Below are positions 8,353 to 16,629 of a stretch of 64,000 nt of DNA, one piece after another. The notes below the pieces were generated by a model. It worked only from the letters and a program-made list of their open reading frames with translations, searched no databases and was not told where the DNA came from. Made by a program: the position numbers and the translations under genes. Numbering within the stretch: position 1 is the stretch's first letter; each line of letters opens with the position of its first letter. Source of the stretch: RAM1 sp943372515 (GTDB lineage: Bacteria; Pseudomonadota; Gammaproteobacteria; Burkholderiales; Burkholderiaceae_C); contig CALRYY010000008.1 in assembly GCA_943372515.1 (NCBI GenBank), forward strand, positions 17,038 to 81,037, read 5' to 3'.

Positions 8353-9258
8353 TCATGCTGCGCCTCGTCCTGTGCGCAGCATCGCCCGCATGTCCTGCAG
8401 GCTCACGGCGCTTTGCTCGCTGACGCGCGCGCGGGGGGCGGCTTTGAGCGCATGGCCATAGATGACTTCGAAGGTCAGGGCAAGGCGCCCCTGCTCGTCG
8501 GGCCGCGCCAGATGGGCCTCCAGTCCGCGTTCCAGCGCGGCCTTCCAGCGCCGCCCGCGCAGGCCAGGAAACCGGCCGGGGTGCAGGTTGGCGCCCAGGC
8601 CGCGCAGCTCGGCCAGCAGCCGCTCGGGGGACGCCCATGTCAGCACGATGCGCTCCATGTCCATGACCGGCTCGGCGAACCCGGCTTGCACCAGCATGTC
8701 GCCCCAGTCGTGCATGTCAGTGAACTCGTGGCCCGGCGGGGGCCAGCCCCTGGCCTGGTAGACAGGCCGCAACTCGCGCAGCGTGTCCGGCCCCAGCGCA
8801 GAAAACATCACAAAACCGTCCACCGCCAGCGCCCGGTGCCACCTGGCAATCAGCGCCTGGGGGTCTGCTGTCATGTGCAGCGCCATGTTGGCCCACAACA
8901 TCTGCACGGCGCCGTCGCCGGGCTCGGCCAGCCGTGTTTTGCCGCCGCGCCAACGGGCCAGGCTCAAGGCCGAGGGCATCAGCGTGCGTGCAGCAACCTG
9001 CGCAGGGCCCGTGGGCTGAGGCTGCACGATGAAGCAGTCCGCCTGCGGGTAGCGCTGCGCGAGCAGCGCGTGGGCCTGCAACCCGCCGCGCACCGGGTCC
9101 CAATGCGCCCAGGCAGCGGGCTGCAGACGGATCCACTGCAACCGGTCTTCCATGCGCCGCGCCACTTCCTCGTGCAGCCAGGGCGATTGTGCAGGCGCTG
9201 CGTGCGCCCAGCGCGAAGCAGCGGGTGGATCGATGGTGGGGGGGCGGGTGTCGGCCAA
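8353..9258 (-). CDS. BioC-like methyltransferase-fold protein with degenerate SAM motif
   Basis: About 301 residues. TIDPPAASRW, the WLHEEVARRMEDRL segment, WANMALHMTADP, the GFVMFSALGPDTLRELR block and the WGDMLVQAGFAEPVMDME motif are those of BioC, the malonyl-ACP O-methyltransferase that starts biotin synthesis. The glycine-rich SAM-binding motif expected after AAWAHWDPVRGG is missing, replaced by GGLQAHALLAQRYPQADCF, so activity is doubtful. No ATG lies near the start. I chose the TTG at 9258; a TTG at 9321 is possible but would overlap the divergent comF. No other biotin genes are nearby. Confidence 0.7.
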   Translation of the reverse strand: MADTRPPTIDPPAASRWAHAAPAQSPWLHEEVARRMEDRLQWIRLQPAAWAHWDPVRGGLQAHALLAQRYPQADCFIVQPQPTGPAQVAARTLMPSALSLARWRGGKTRLAEPGDGAVQMLWANMALHMTADPQALIARWHRALAVDGFVMFSALGPDTLRELRPVYQARGWPPPGHEFTDMHDWGDMLVQAGFAEPVMDMERIVLTWASPERLLAELRGLGANLHPGRFPGLRGRRWKAALERGLEAHLARPDEQGRLALTFEVIYGHALKAAPRARVSEQSAVSLQDMRAMLRTGRGAA

Positions 9259-9299
9259 GGTCGGCTCTTGAAAGGTCCAGTGGCGAGTATATTGAGCCG

Positions 9300-10001
9300 A
9301 TGCTGCGTGAGCTGTTTGCAAGGTCTTGGGACGCCCTGCCGGGGCAGTGCGCGATCTGCCGCCGCTGGCCGGCGCGCGCGCTGTGCGACGCCTGTGTCAC
9401 CCGTTTTGCCCAGCCATTGGCCCGCTGCGCCACCTGTGCCCTGCCGGTGCCGGGCGGGGTCACACGCTGCGGTGCCTGTCTGCGCGAACCCCCGCCGCTT
9501 GACCGCTGTATTGCCGCCGTGACTTGGGGTTTTCCGTGGTCGGCCAGCATTGCCAGCTACAAATTTGCCGGGCAGCCCGGCTGGGCGGCCACCTGGGCCA
9601 CCTTGCTGCGCAGCGCGCCCTGGGCCGAACCCGCGCTGGAGGCAGCTGACTGCGTGGCGCCCATGCCGCTGTCGGTGCAGCGACTGCAGCAACGTGGCTT
9701 CAATCAGGCATTGGAGATCGCGCGCCGCCTGGCGCCCGCCAAGACCGATGCACACACGCTGCTGCGCATCCGCGACACGGCGCCCCAACGCTCATTGGAC
9801 CGCGACGGCCGTCTGCGCAATGTGCGCGGCGCCTTTGCCGTGGAGCCGTCACGTACGGACCGCGTCAAGGGCCGCCACATGCTGCTGGTGGACGATGTGA
9901 TGACCAGCGGTGCGTCACTGCATGCCGCAGCTGTGGCTTTGCGCCAGGCCGGCGCCGTGCAGGTCAGCGCGCTGGTGCTGGCCCGCACCGACGAATCCTA
10001 G
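9300..10001 (+). CDS. comF: ComF family amidophosphoribosyltransferase-like protein
   Basis: A 233-residue protein with an N-terminal four-cysteine zinc-finger-like region (CAICRRW, CDAC, CATC, CGAC). A type I phosphoribosyltransferase domain follows, with the PRPP-binding motif MLLVDDVMTSGAS and the RGFNQALEIAR segment. ComF proteins take part in DNA uptake and single-strand handling during natural transformation; their enzymatic substrate is unclear. The ATG at 9300 gives a normal length; the longer in-frame reading is antisense to the BioC-like gene. trmL follows 20 bases later and may be co-transcribed. Confidence 0.9.
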   Translation: MLRELFARSWDALPGQCAICRRWPARALCDACVTRFAQPLARCATCALPVPGGVTRCGACLREPPPLDRCIAAVTWGFPWSASIASYKFAGQPGWAATWATLLRSAPWAEPALEAADCVAPMPLSVQRLQQRGFNQALEIARRLAPAKTDAHTLLRIRDTAPQRSLDRDGRLRNVRGAFAVEPSRTDRVKGRHMLLVDDVMTSGASLHAAAVALRQAGAVQVSALVLARTDES

Positions 10002-10021
10002 GGCAAGGGCACACTCCAGCC

Positions 10022-10492
10022 ATGTTCAATATCGTTCTTGTCGAGCCTGAAATCCCGCCCAACACTGGCAATGTCATCCGCCTGGCGGCCAACACCGGCT
10101 GCGCATTGCACCTTGTAGAGCCGCTGGGCTTTTCCATGGAGGACCGGCTGATGCGTCGCGCGGGGCTTGATTATCACGAGTACGCCCAGGTCCATCGCCA
10201 TGCAAACTGGCAAGCGTTGCTGGATTCGCAACGCCCTGCGCAGAAACGCCTTTTTGCCATGACCACGCGCGGCACCCGTCTGGTGCATGAGGTGGCCTTT
10301 CGCCCAGGCGACTGGCTGGTGTTCGGCGCGGAAACGCGTGGCCTGCCGCCGGCGTTGCGCGACGCGCTGCCTGCGGCGCAGCTGCTGAAGTTGCCCATGC
10401 GCGAAGGCCAGCGCAGCCTGAACCTGTCCAATGCCGTGGCGGTGACGGTGTTTGAGGCTTGGCGGCAAAACGGCTTTGCACCGCCCACATAG
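10022..10492 (+). CDS. trmL: tRNA (cytidine(34)-2'-O)-methyltransferase
   Basis: A 156-residue SPOUT-class methyltransferase. It shows the N-terminal EPEIPPNTGNVIRLAANTG motif and the C-terminal trefoil-knot signatures LVFGAETRGLP and SLNLSNAVAVTVFEA. TrmL methylates the wobble base of leucine tRNAs. The length equals the family norm (about 155), and it lies just after comF in the same direction. Confidence 0.95.
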   Translation: MFNIVLVEPEIPPNTGNVIRLAANTGCALHLVEPLGFSMEDRLMRRAGLDYHEYAQVHRHANWQALLDSQRPAQKRLFAMTTRGTRLVHEVAFRPGDWLVFGAETRGLPPALRDALPAAQLLKLPMREGQRSLNLSNAVAVTVFEAWRQNGFAPPT

Positions 10493-10679
10493 TATTAGCG
10501 CCGCTAATGACGATGCAGTTGTACGCAGTTGCCACCCAAGCCTTTGCCCAGCCATTTACTTTAGGTCTCAACTATTTACAATTAGACGTATTCAGGGCAC
10601 ACCGCCCCTCGTCAAGCGCGACGATCCCAACCGCGCACTCAACACCAGCCCACAAGGCTGTGGAGCATCCCCCGTGATC

Positions 10680-11006
10680 ATGGCCATGAGAAAAGCGTTT
10701 GGACTGCCCGAGACCGCACACCAGGGCGACTATGCCGCCAGGGCTGCCTTCGCCATCAAGATGCCGCTGACCGAGGTGCGCCAGCGCCTTCGCGCGGTTT
10801 TGACCGACTGCACCACCATGGACGCCCAACGCATCCAGTTCAAGGTGCAGGCTGCGATGACGGCGCACGAACTGTGGATGCTGCGCAGCGACCTGTATGA
10901 ATGCGTAGCCCGCCATCACAGCCAGTCCGAGGCGGCGCGGCGTATCAACGCCCTGCTGCCTTGCTTTGACGGCTGGCTGCCGTCGCGCCAGCTCGCGCGG
11001 ATCTGA
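10680..11006 (+). CDS. Hypothetical protein, about 108 residues
   Basis: A predicted soluble, helical protein (MAMRKAFGLPETAHQGDYAA at the start, DGWLPSRQLARI at the end) with no motif I recognise. The C-terminal part contains SEAARRINALLPCFDGW. Possible starts are the GTG at 10674 and ATGs at 10680 and 10686. The 187 bases between trmL and this gene include AT-rich stretches around 10550-10590 that could hold a promoter. It is convergent with the LysR gene downstream. Confidence 0.6.
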   Translation: MAMRKAFGLPETAHQGDYAARAAFAIKMPLTEVRQRLRAVLTDCTTMDAQRIQFKVQAAMTAHELWMLRSDLYECVARHHSQSEAARRINALLPCFDGWLPSRQLARI

Positions 11007-11015
11007 CCAACAGCG

Positions 11016-11927
11016 TCAGGCTGACTGCGGCGCAAACTCCGACAGGAAGTCCAGGAAGGCCCGCGTGCGCGCCGGCATGAACTTGCGCGTGGGCAGCGCC
11101 GCATAAATGGTGAACCGCCCGAACATCCAGTCAGGCAGCACGTGCACCAGCGAGCCGCGCGACAGGTGCGGCGCCACCAGCAGGCGCGACAGGAACGTAA
11201 TCCCCGCGCCATCCAGGGCGGTGCGAAGCAGCACATCAAAGCTGGTGGTCTGCAGCGCAGGTGCCCAGTCAATCTCCACCGCATCGCCGCCACCGGCAAC
11301 GGGTACCAGCCGCGTGCGCCGGCCACTGTGCCCCGAGTTCTGGGGCCATTGAAACTTCAGGAAAGCATGGCGCGACAGATCCTGCGGCGTCTGGGGCGTC
11401 CCGGCGCGCTTCAGGTACTGCGGCGACGCACAGGCGATCCAGTCGGTGGTGGCCAGAGGGCGTGCCACGATGTCGGCATCAAACCCTTCGTCCACGACCA
11501 GGAAGGTCACGTCGTGCTCTTCAATACGCGACTGCGGGAAGGGGTCAATCGCCAGGTCCAGCAGCACCTTGGGGTGGCGCGCATGCCAGGTAGCAATGCG
11601 CGGCGACAGATAGTAGGACGCCAGCACCGGCGTGGCCAACACATGCAGCGTGCCCTGCAGCTCGCGCGTGTGCTCGGCGGCAGCGGCCTCGGCGTCGTCC
11701 ACATCGTGCAGGATGCTGCGCACCCGGTGCAGGTAAGCCTCACCCGCGTCGGTCAACGACAGCTTGCGCGTGGTGCGCTGCAAAAGCCGCGCGCCCAGCA
11801 GCTCTTCCAGTGCGGCGACGGTGCGGGTCACGGCCGCAGGCGACATGTCCAACGCGCGGGCGGCAGCAGCAAATCCGCCTTCGTCCACCACGCGCTGGAA
11901 CACCTTCATTGAAACGAATCGGTCCAT
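11016..11927 (-). CDS. LysR family transcriptional regulator
   Basis: A 303-residue LysR regulator. The N-terminal winged helix-turn-helix is clear (MDRFVSMKVFQRVVDEGGFA, AARALDMSPAAVTRTVAALE, LLGARLLQRTTRKLSLTDAG), followed by a two-lobe effector domain. It is of the DsdC/AaeR-like type often abundant in Burkholderiales. The start at 11927 is the canonical MDRF; the upstream in-frame sequence is AT-rich non-coding DNA. The divergent neighbour at 12107 is a small exported protein and a plausible target. The effector is unknown. Confidence 0.92.
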   Translation of the reverse strand: MDRFVSMKVFQRVVDEGGFAAAARALDMSPAAVTRTVAALEELLGARLLQRTTRKLSLTDAGEAYLHRVRSILHDVDDAEAAAAEHTRELQGTLHVLATPVLASYYLSPRIATWHARHPKVLLDLAIDPFPQSRIEEHDVTFLVVDEGFDADIVARPLATTDWIACASPQYLKRAGTPQTPQDLSRHAFLKFQWPQNSGHSGRRTRLVPVAGGGDAVEIDWAPALQTTSFDVLLRTALDGAGITFLSRLLVAPHLSRGSLVHVLPDWMFGRFTIYAALPTRKFMPARTRAFLDFLSEFAPQSA

Positions 11928-12106
11928 TTGCAACAGAATTGATACAACAGTTCTTATTATTGCAGATACTGGAATGTTCAATTGATGACTATGCAGTTTC
12001 CAAATCGTGATGCCGTGCGTAAAGTACACACCATCGATGAGAAAGAAGCCCCTTGCGGCACTCACCGAGGTTCACAACGTCATCAACCCTTTTAAGGATC
12101 TTCATC

Positions 12107-12388
12107 ATGAAAACCACTCACTTCTTCGCTATCGCCGCCCTGTCCGCTGCCGCTTTCGGTGTCCACGCCGACGAGGCCGATGGCTCACAGTTCTCTGTGC
12201 AGGTGGAAAGCCAGCGCAGCCGCGCTGAAGTGCAGGCTGAAGCCCGCAACCCGGTCAAGATCAGCAACGGCAGCACGGGCGTCATTGCCATGCCGCAGTC
12301 GGGCACAGACCGCGCTGAAATCCGCGCCGCGGCCGCTGCCGCTGTTCGCAACGGCACTATCCCGCAAGGCGAACTGGGCGTGATGTAA
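12107..12388 (+). CDS. Small exported protein (DUF4148-like)
   Basis: A 93-residue protein with a clear signal peptide (MKTTHFFAIAALSAAAFGVHA, cleaved before DEAD). The short mature region is rich in alanine, arginine and glutamate (SRAEVQAEARNPVKI, TDRAEIRAAAAAAV). This resembles DUF4148 periplasmic proteins, sometimes mislabelled as helicases. AAGGATC sits at a suitable distance upstream of the ATG. It is divergent from the LysR gene across about 180 bases and ends at a strong terminator. Function unknown. Confidence 0.75.
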   Translation: MKTTHFFAIAALSAAAFGVHADEADGSQFSVQVESQRSRAEVQAEARNPVKISNGSTGVIAMPQSGTDRAEIRAAAAAAVRNGTIPQGELGVM

Positions 12389-12411
12389 GCATCACCGTCC
12401 GCCAGAACGCG

Positions 12412-12438
12412 AAAAGCCCGGCTCGTCCGGGCTTTTTT
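12412..12438. terminator. Intrinsic terminator between convergent genes
   Basis: AAAAGCCCGG, a short CTCG(T) loop and CCGGGCTTTTTT form a strong stem followed by a T-run. An A-run on the other side makes it usable from both directions. It ends the small exported-protein gene and the MaoC gene. Confidence 0.88.
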
Positions 12439-12453
12439 GCGTCTGAAGCAAGT

Positions 12454-12909
12454 TCAGGGGTAGCGGCGCGACAGCGACTCCGCAATGCACACCGGCTTGT
12501 CCACGCCCTCGCGCTCAATGGTCACGCCCCAGGTCATCTGCATGCCGTTGTTGTCGATGGGCTCGCAGGCCAGCAGCTTCATGCGCGCACGCAGGCGGCT
12601 GCCCACGGGCACCGGCGACGTAAAGCGCACCTTGTTCAGGCCGTAGTTCACGCCCATGCGCGACTGCACGATCTCGAACGACGACTCAAAAAACCGCGGG
12701 ATCAGCGACAGCGTCAGGAAACCATGCGCAATCGGCGCGCCAAACGGCCCGGCCTTGGCCTTTTCCAGGTCCACGTGAATCCACTGGTGATCGCCGGTGG
12801 CCTGGGCAAACAGGTTGACCTGTTCCTGGGTGATGGTGATCCAGTCGCTGACGGCCAGCTCCTGGCCCACCAGCGGCGGCAATTCTGCAAGGGTCTGAAA
12901 GGTTTTCAT
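12454..12909 (-). CDS. MaoC family (R)-enoyl-CoA hydratase-like protein
   Basis: A 151-residue hot-dog fold hydratase. The catalytic signature is FAQATGDHQWIHVD with the Asp/His pair, followed by GPFGAPIAHGFLTLSLIP, as in NodN/MaoC-type (R)-specific enoyl-CoA hydratases. These hydrate enoyl-CoA in fatty acid or polyhydroxyalkanoate metabolism; the substrate cannot be read here. The ATG at 12909 gives MKTFQTLAELPPLVGQEL, the normal family start. It lies 29 bases downstream of the parA-like gene on the same strand. Confidence 0.9.
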   Translation of the reverse strand: MKTFQTLAELPPLVGQELAVSDWITITQEQVNLFAQATGDHQWIHVDLEKAKAGPFGAPIAHGFLTLSLIPRFFESSFEIVQSRMGVNYGLNKVRFTSPVPVGSRLRARMKLLACEPIDNNGMQMTWGVTIEREGVDKPVCIAESLSRRYP

Positions 12910-12938
12910 GGCTGCCAATGTAGCGGCAGCGCAGCGGC

Positions 12939-13556
12939 TCAGTTGTCCAGCCAGCGACAGATATCCGCCCATTGCTCACGGTCACGCTCCACGCGGCCCG
13001 GCGCCACGTCAAACAGCGTGAGGCCGCGCGCAGCCAGGTGGATGTAGTTTTGCGTGTGGCGCAGGTAGCCCAGCACGGGCAGGCCCAGGCTGTCCACAAA
13101 TTCATGCAGCTTGTCGGCGGCGATGGTGCGCGAGTCCACCCGCATGCCCACGATGCCCACCTGCATCTGCGAGGCCTTGCGGTGTTCGGCCAGCTCGTCC
13201 AGGAAGGCGCGGGTGGCGAATATGTCGAACACGCTGGGCTGCAGCGGCACGATCACCTTGTCGGCCGGCTTGAGAACGTCCTTGAACATCTTGCCGTGCA
13301 GGCCGGCGGGCGTGTCCAGCACCACGTGGGTCGTGCCCTTGGGCGGCTTGACGATGTTGTCGGCCGTGAGCTCCCAGGTCTGGATGGGCCGAGCCGCGGC
13401 CGGACGCAGGCCCAGCCACAGCTGCGACGACTGCTGGCGGTCCGCGTCGCCCAGCATGACCGCGTGCCCCTGGCTTGCGTAGTAACCGGCGATGTTGGTC
13501 GCCAGCGTGGACTTTCCGACACCGCCCTTGGGATTGGCAACAACCACGACCGGCAT
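12939..13556 (-). CDS. Orphan ParA family ATPase
   Basis: A 205-residue deviant Walker ATPase. VVVVANPKGGVGKSTLATNI is the signature P-loop with both lysines, DADRQQSSQLWL the switch region, and THVVLDTPAG the Walker B. There is no parB gene or recognisable centromere repeat nearby, so it probably positions some other cargo or acts alone, as do similar 200-residue orphan ParA proteins. The start has a good site (AAGGAGCAGGTC). The MaoC gene follows on the same strand. Confidence 0.88.
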   Translation of the reverse strand: MPVVVVANPKGGVGKSTLATNIAGYYASQGHAVMLGDADRQQSSQLWLGLRPAAARPIQTWELTADNIVKPPKGTTHVVLDTPAGLHGKMFKDVLKPADKVIVPLQPSVFDIFATRAFLDELAEHRKASQMQVGIVGMRVDSRTIAADKLHEFVDSLGLPVLGYLRHTQNYIHLAARGLTLFDVAPGRVERDREQWADICRWLDN

Positions 13557-13620
13557 GACCTGCTCCTTGGAGTTGGGAGAACCTCAGCTGCCCACTATGT
13601 TAGCTGCACCACGCCGGGCC

Positions 13621-14376
13621 TCAAAAGAAGCCGTCCCACACCAGCTTGCACCCCGTGAGGAACATGCCGGCGTAAATGAACCGGTAAAACAGCACGGCGT
13701 TAATGCGCCGCGCGATGCGCACGCCAATGAACACCCCCACCGGCGCCAGAGGCAGCAATACGATGGACGTGGCCAGGTTGCGCATGTCCAGCAGGCCCAG
13801 CCAGGCGTAAGGGATCCACTTGCTCAGGTTCACAAAAAAGAACAGGAAGGCCACCGTGGCGGTGTACACCACGGGCTTGAGCTTCAACGGGATCAGGTAG
13901 GCGTTCAGCGGCGGGCCGCCCGCGTGCGAGATGAAGCTGGTAAAGCCGGCCGTGACCGTCAGCAGCGCACCCACCCAGCGCGGCGGCGGCGGATGGTCCG
14001 GGCGCGGGGGAAACAGCAGGCGTTGGGCGAGGAACAGCAGTGTGACCACGCCCACCAGCCCGGCCACGAGCCTGGCGTCCAGCAGCTTGAACAGCAGCGT
14101 GCCCACCAGGGTGCCCACCAACGCGCAGGGGATCAGGAACTTGAGCAGCTTGCGATCCAGGTCATGGCGAAAAGCCGCCATGCCCAGCAGGTCCATGACC
14201 AGCAACACCGGCATCAGGATGGCCGCGGCCTGCGGCACAGTGACGGCCAGCGCCATGAGCGGCACGGCCAGTGAGCCAAAGCCTGCGCCAAAGCCGCTTT
14301 TGCTGACGCCCAGCAGCAGCACGGCGGGGATGGCGACGGCATAGAAATACGGGTCAGTGATGAGCGGGAAGTCCAA
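13621..14376 (-). CDS. TSUP family (TauE/SafE-like) membrane transporter
   Basis: A 251-residue protein with about eight helices in two homologous halves. The conserved glycine-rich LGVSKSGFGAGFGSLAVP motif at the start and its counterpart FTSFISHAGGPPLNAYLIP in the second half define the TSUP family, which exports sulfite, sulfoacetate or related anions. It begins three bases after the stop of the last histidine kinase gene, so it is very likely the final gene of the kinase operon and a possible target of that signalling. The true substrate is not evident. Confidence 0.88.
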   Translation of the reverse strand: MDFPLITDPYFYAVAIPAVLLLGVSKSGFGAGFGSLAVPLMALAVTVPQAAAILMPVLLVMDLLGMAAFRHDLDRKLLKFLIPCALVGTLVGTLLFKLLDARLVAGLVGVVTLLFLAQRLLFPPRPDHPPPPRWVGALLTVTAGFTSFISHAGGPPLNAYLIPLKLKPVVYTATVAFLFFFVNLSKWIPYAWLGLLDMRNLATSIVLLPLAPVGVFIGVRIARRINAVLFYRFIYAGMFLTGCKLVWDGFF

Positions 14377-14379
14377 GGG

Positions 14380-16629
14380 TCAGATTGTCGCTGCTGGCGC
14401 AGCCCGGCCGATCATGGCGTCCCTCACCCGGCGTGCCAGTTCCTCGCGCCGGTACGGCTTGGTCAGCAGGTGCACGCCCGGGTCGAGCCGACCCTGGTGC
14501 ACGATTGCATTCTCGGTATAGCCCGATGTGTACAGCACCCGCAGCTTCGGGCGCAGCGCAAGGGCCTGATCAGCCAGCTGTTTGCCGGTCATGCCCGGCA
14601 TCACCACATCGGTGAACAGCAGGTCCACGCCGTCCTGTGCCTGCAGCAACGCCAGGGCCTGGGCGCCATTGTCCGCCTCGATCACGGTGTAGCCCAGCGC
14701 CAGAAGCTGCTCGTGCGCAAAGCGGCGAACCAGCATGTCATCTTCCACCAGCAGGACAGTTTCATTGCCACCCGAGGGCGTCATGCCTCCACCTATCAGT
14801 TTGAGCTGTCCCTGCGCGTGCCCCGCGCGCGGCAGGTACAGCTTGACCGTGGTGCCCTGCCCCGGTTCCGAGTAGATGCTGACATGACCGCCGGACTGCT
14901 TGGCAAAGCCGTAAATCATCGCCAGCCCCAGCCCGGTACCCTTGCCCTTTTCCTTGGTCGTGAAAAACGGCTCGAACACCCGCGTCAGGTGTTGCGGCGC
15001 GATGCCGCTGCCGTTGTCGGACACGGCCAGCATCACGTACTGTCCGGCATTGACCTCGGAGTGGGCCTGCACGTAGTCATGGCCCAGATACGCATTGGCA
15101 GTTTCCAGGGTCAATCGGCCCCCATGGGGCATCGCGTCACGCGAGTTAAGGCACAGGTTCAGCAGCGCGTTGTCCAGCTGCGCCGGGTCCACCAGGGCCG
15201 GCCACAGCCCGGCGCCCTGGGTGAAATCGATTTCGATGTGCTCGCCCAGCGTGCGCCGCAGCATAGCGTCCATGTCCGCCACGCGCTGATTCACTTCCAC
15301 CACCTGGGGCTCCAGTGCCTGCTTTCTGGCAAACGCCAGCAGCCTGTGGGTCAGCTGCGCACCGCGCTCTGCTGCATTCACCACCATGTCAGCCAGTAAC
15401 GCGAGCTTCGGGTCTGCGCCCAGGCGCTCACGCAGCACTTCGGCATTGCCCAGAATCACGGTCAACAGGTTGTTGAAGTCATGTGCCACGCCGCCGGTCA
15501 GCTGCCCCACAGCTTCCAGCCGTTGGGATTCGCGCAGCCGCGCATTCAGCTCCTGAATGGCGCTGCGCTGTTGTTGCTGCGCCTGTGCACTGTCGTTCAG
15601 CTCCTGCATCAGCACCCCCAGCTCACCGCGCGGATGCGGTGCGGGGATACGTGCATCCAGATCGCCGTGGCGCAGGCGCTTGATCATGGCGGCAATGGTG
15701 GCGATGGGTCGGCGCAGGGCTACCTCGGTGAAATACCAAAGGGCGAGGAACCCGAACATCACGGTGCCGGCCAGGATCAGCATGTCTTCTGCCAGCCTGC
15801 GGTTGGCAGTGGCAACAAGATCGCTTTTGGGTTGACCAGCCATGACATAAATGCCAGCCACTGCGGTGATGCTATTGACAGCGACCGCCCAGACCTGCGT
15901 GTCGCCCGCCGCAGCCACGTACTCACCGGCAGCAGCGCCTGCATGGCCCTGGGCAAATCTGAAGAGCCCGCTTTTGGCGATGGATGTACCCGGTTGTACT
16001 TCGGCCATCAGCTCCCCCGAGGACAGCAGCACCTGGCCGTAGCGGTCCACGACCAGAACCGACGTGCCCGGCACGATGGCATCGTGCAGCTGTGCCATGA
16101 CAATGCGCGCCAGGTGGATGGACGCCAGCAGCACATAACGCAGCTCACCCGTATCACCGCGTACCGGGTAGGCAACCTGCAACACCGCTGTCCCTGTCAG
16201 CCGGCCGAATGCGGGCTGCGTTGCTATCGAATCTGTCAGTTTCAGCGCACGCTTGAAGTAGTCGCGGTCGGTCAGGTCCAGGTTACGCCCGGTTCGCAGC
16301 GAATCGCAAAACAGTTGCCCGTCGGGGCGGATGGTCAGGATGCCGGTGTACTGCGGGTACTTGTCGCGCACCTGTGACAGGAACGCCGAGCACGCGAGGC
16401 GGTCGCGCGTGTCCAGCCCCTGTGAGCGAGCCAGGCCGAAGAACAGTTGCTCGGTCCCCTGCACGCTTTCACCCACCGCATTGGCCATGCTGGAGGCCAG
16501 CGCGGGCAACTGTTGCATCGCGGTGCTGACGGCGCGGTCGCGGTCCTGGACAAAGCGCCAGCCGATGACCAGGCTGACCAGCAAGGTAGCCAGAAGCGCA
16601 ATAAGGATCAGGCGGGCGCGGATGCTCAT
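14380..16629 (-). CDS. Membrane hybrid histidine kinase (sensor-HAMP-HK-REC)
   Basis: 749 residues. There is a membrane helix at about 7-25, then a large periplasmic sensing domain of dCache type to about residue 275 and a second helix at about 280-300. A HAMP region (RRPIATIAAMIKRLRHGDLD) and a short coiled coil follow. The HisKA domain has its phospho-acceptor in GGVAHDFNNLLT near residue 382; then come an ATPase domain (NDNGSGIAPQ, GTGLGLAMIYGF) and a receiver domain with its phospho-aspartate in LLFTDVVMPGMTG near 672. Its ATG overlaps the preceding kinase gene by four bases. It is the only one of the three with a membrane anchor, so it probably senses an extracellular ligand. Confidence 0.9.
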   Translation of the reverse strand: MSIRARLILIALLATLLVSLVIGWRFVQDRDRAVSTAMQQLPALASSMANAVGESVQGTEQLFFGLARSQGLDTRDRLACSAFLSQVRDKYPQYTGILTIRPDGQLFCDSLRTGRNLDLTDRDYFKRALKLTDSIATQPAFGRLTGTAVLQVAYPVRGDTGELRYVLLASIHLARIVMAQLHDAIVPGTSVLVVDRYGQVLLSSGELMAEVQPGTSIAKSGLFRFAQGHAGAAAGEYVAAAGDTQVWAVAVNSITAVAGIYVMAGQPKSDLVATANRRLAEDMLILAGTVMFGFLALWYFTEVALRRPIATIAAMIKRLRHGDLDARIPAPHPRGELGVLMQELNDSAQAQQQQRSAIQELNARLRESQRLEAVGQLTGGVAHDFNNLLTVILGNAEVLRERLGADPKLALLADMVVNAAERGAQLTHRLLAFARKQALEPQVVEVNQRVADMDAMLRRTLGEHIEIDFTQGAGLWPALVDPAQLDNALLNLCLNSRDAMPHGGRLTLETANAYLGHDYVQAHSEVNAGQYVMLAVSDNGSGIAPQHLTRVFEPFFTTKEKGKGTGLGLAMIYGFAKQSGGHVSIYSEPGQGTTVKLYLPRAGHAQGQLKLIGGGMTPSGGNETVLLVEDDMLVRRFAHEQLLALGYTVIEADNGAQALALLQAQDGVDLLFTDVVMPGMTGKQLADQALALRPKLRVLYTSGYTENAIVHQGRLDPGVHLLTKPYRREELARRVRDAMIGRAAPAATI

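Noticed and set aside
12939..13556. ParA as part of the chromosome partition locus
   Set aside because: No parB, gid genes or parS-like palindromes are nearby, and the protein is shorter than chromosomal ParA.
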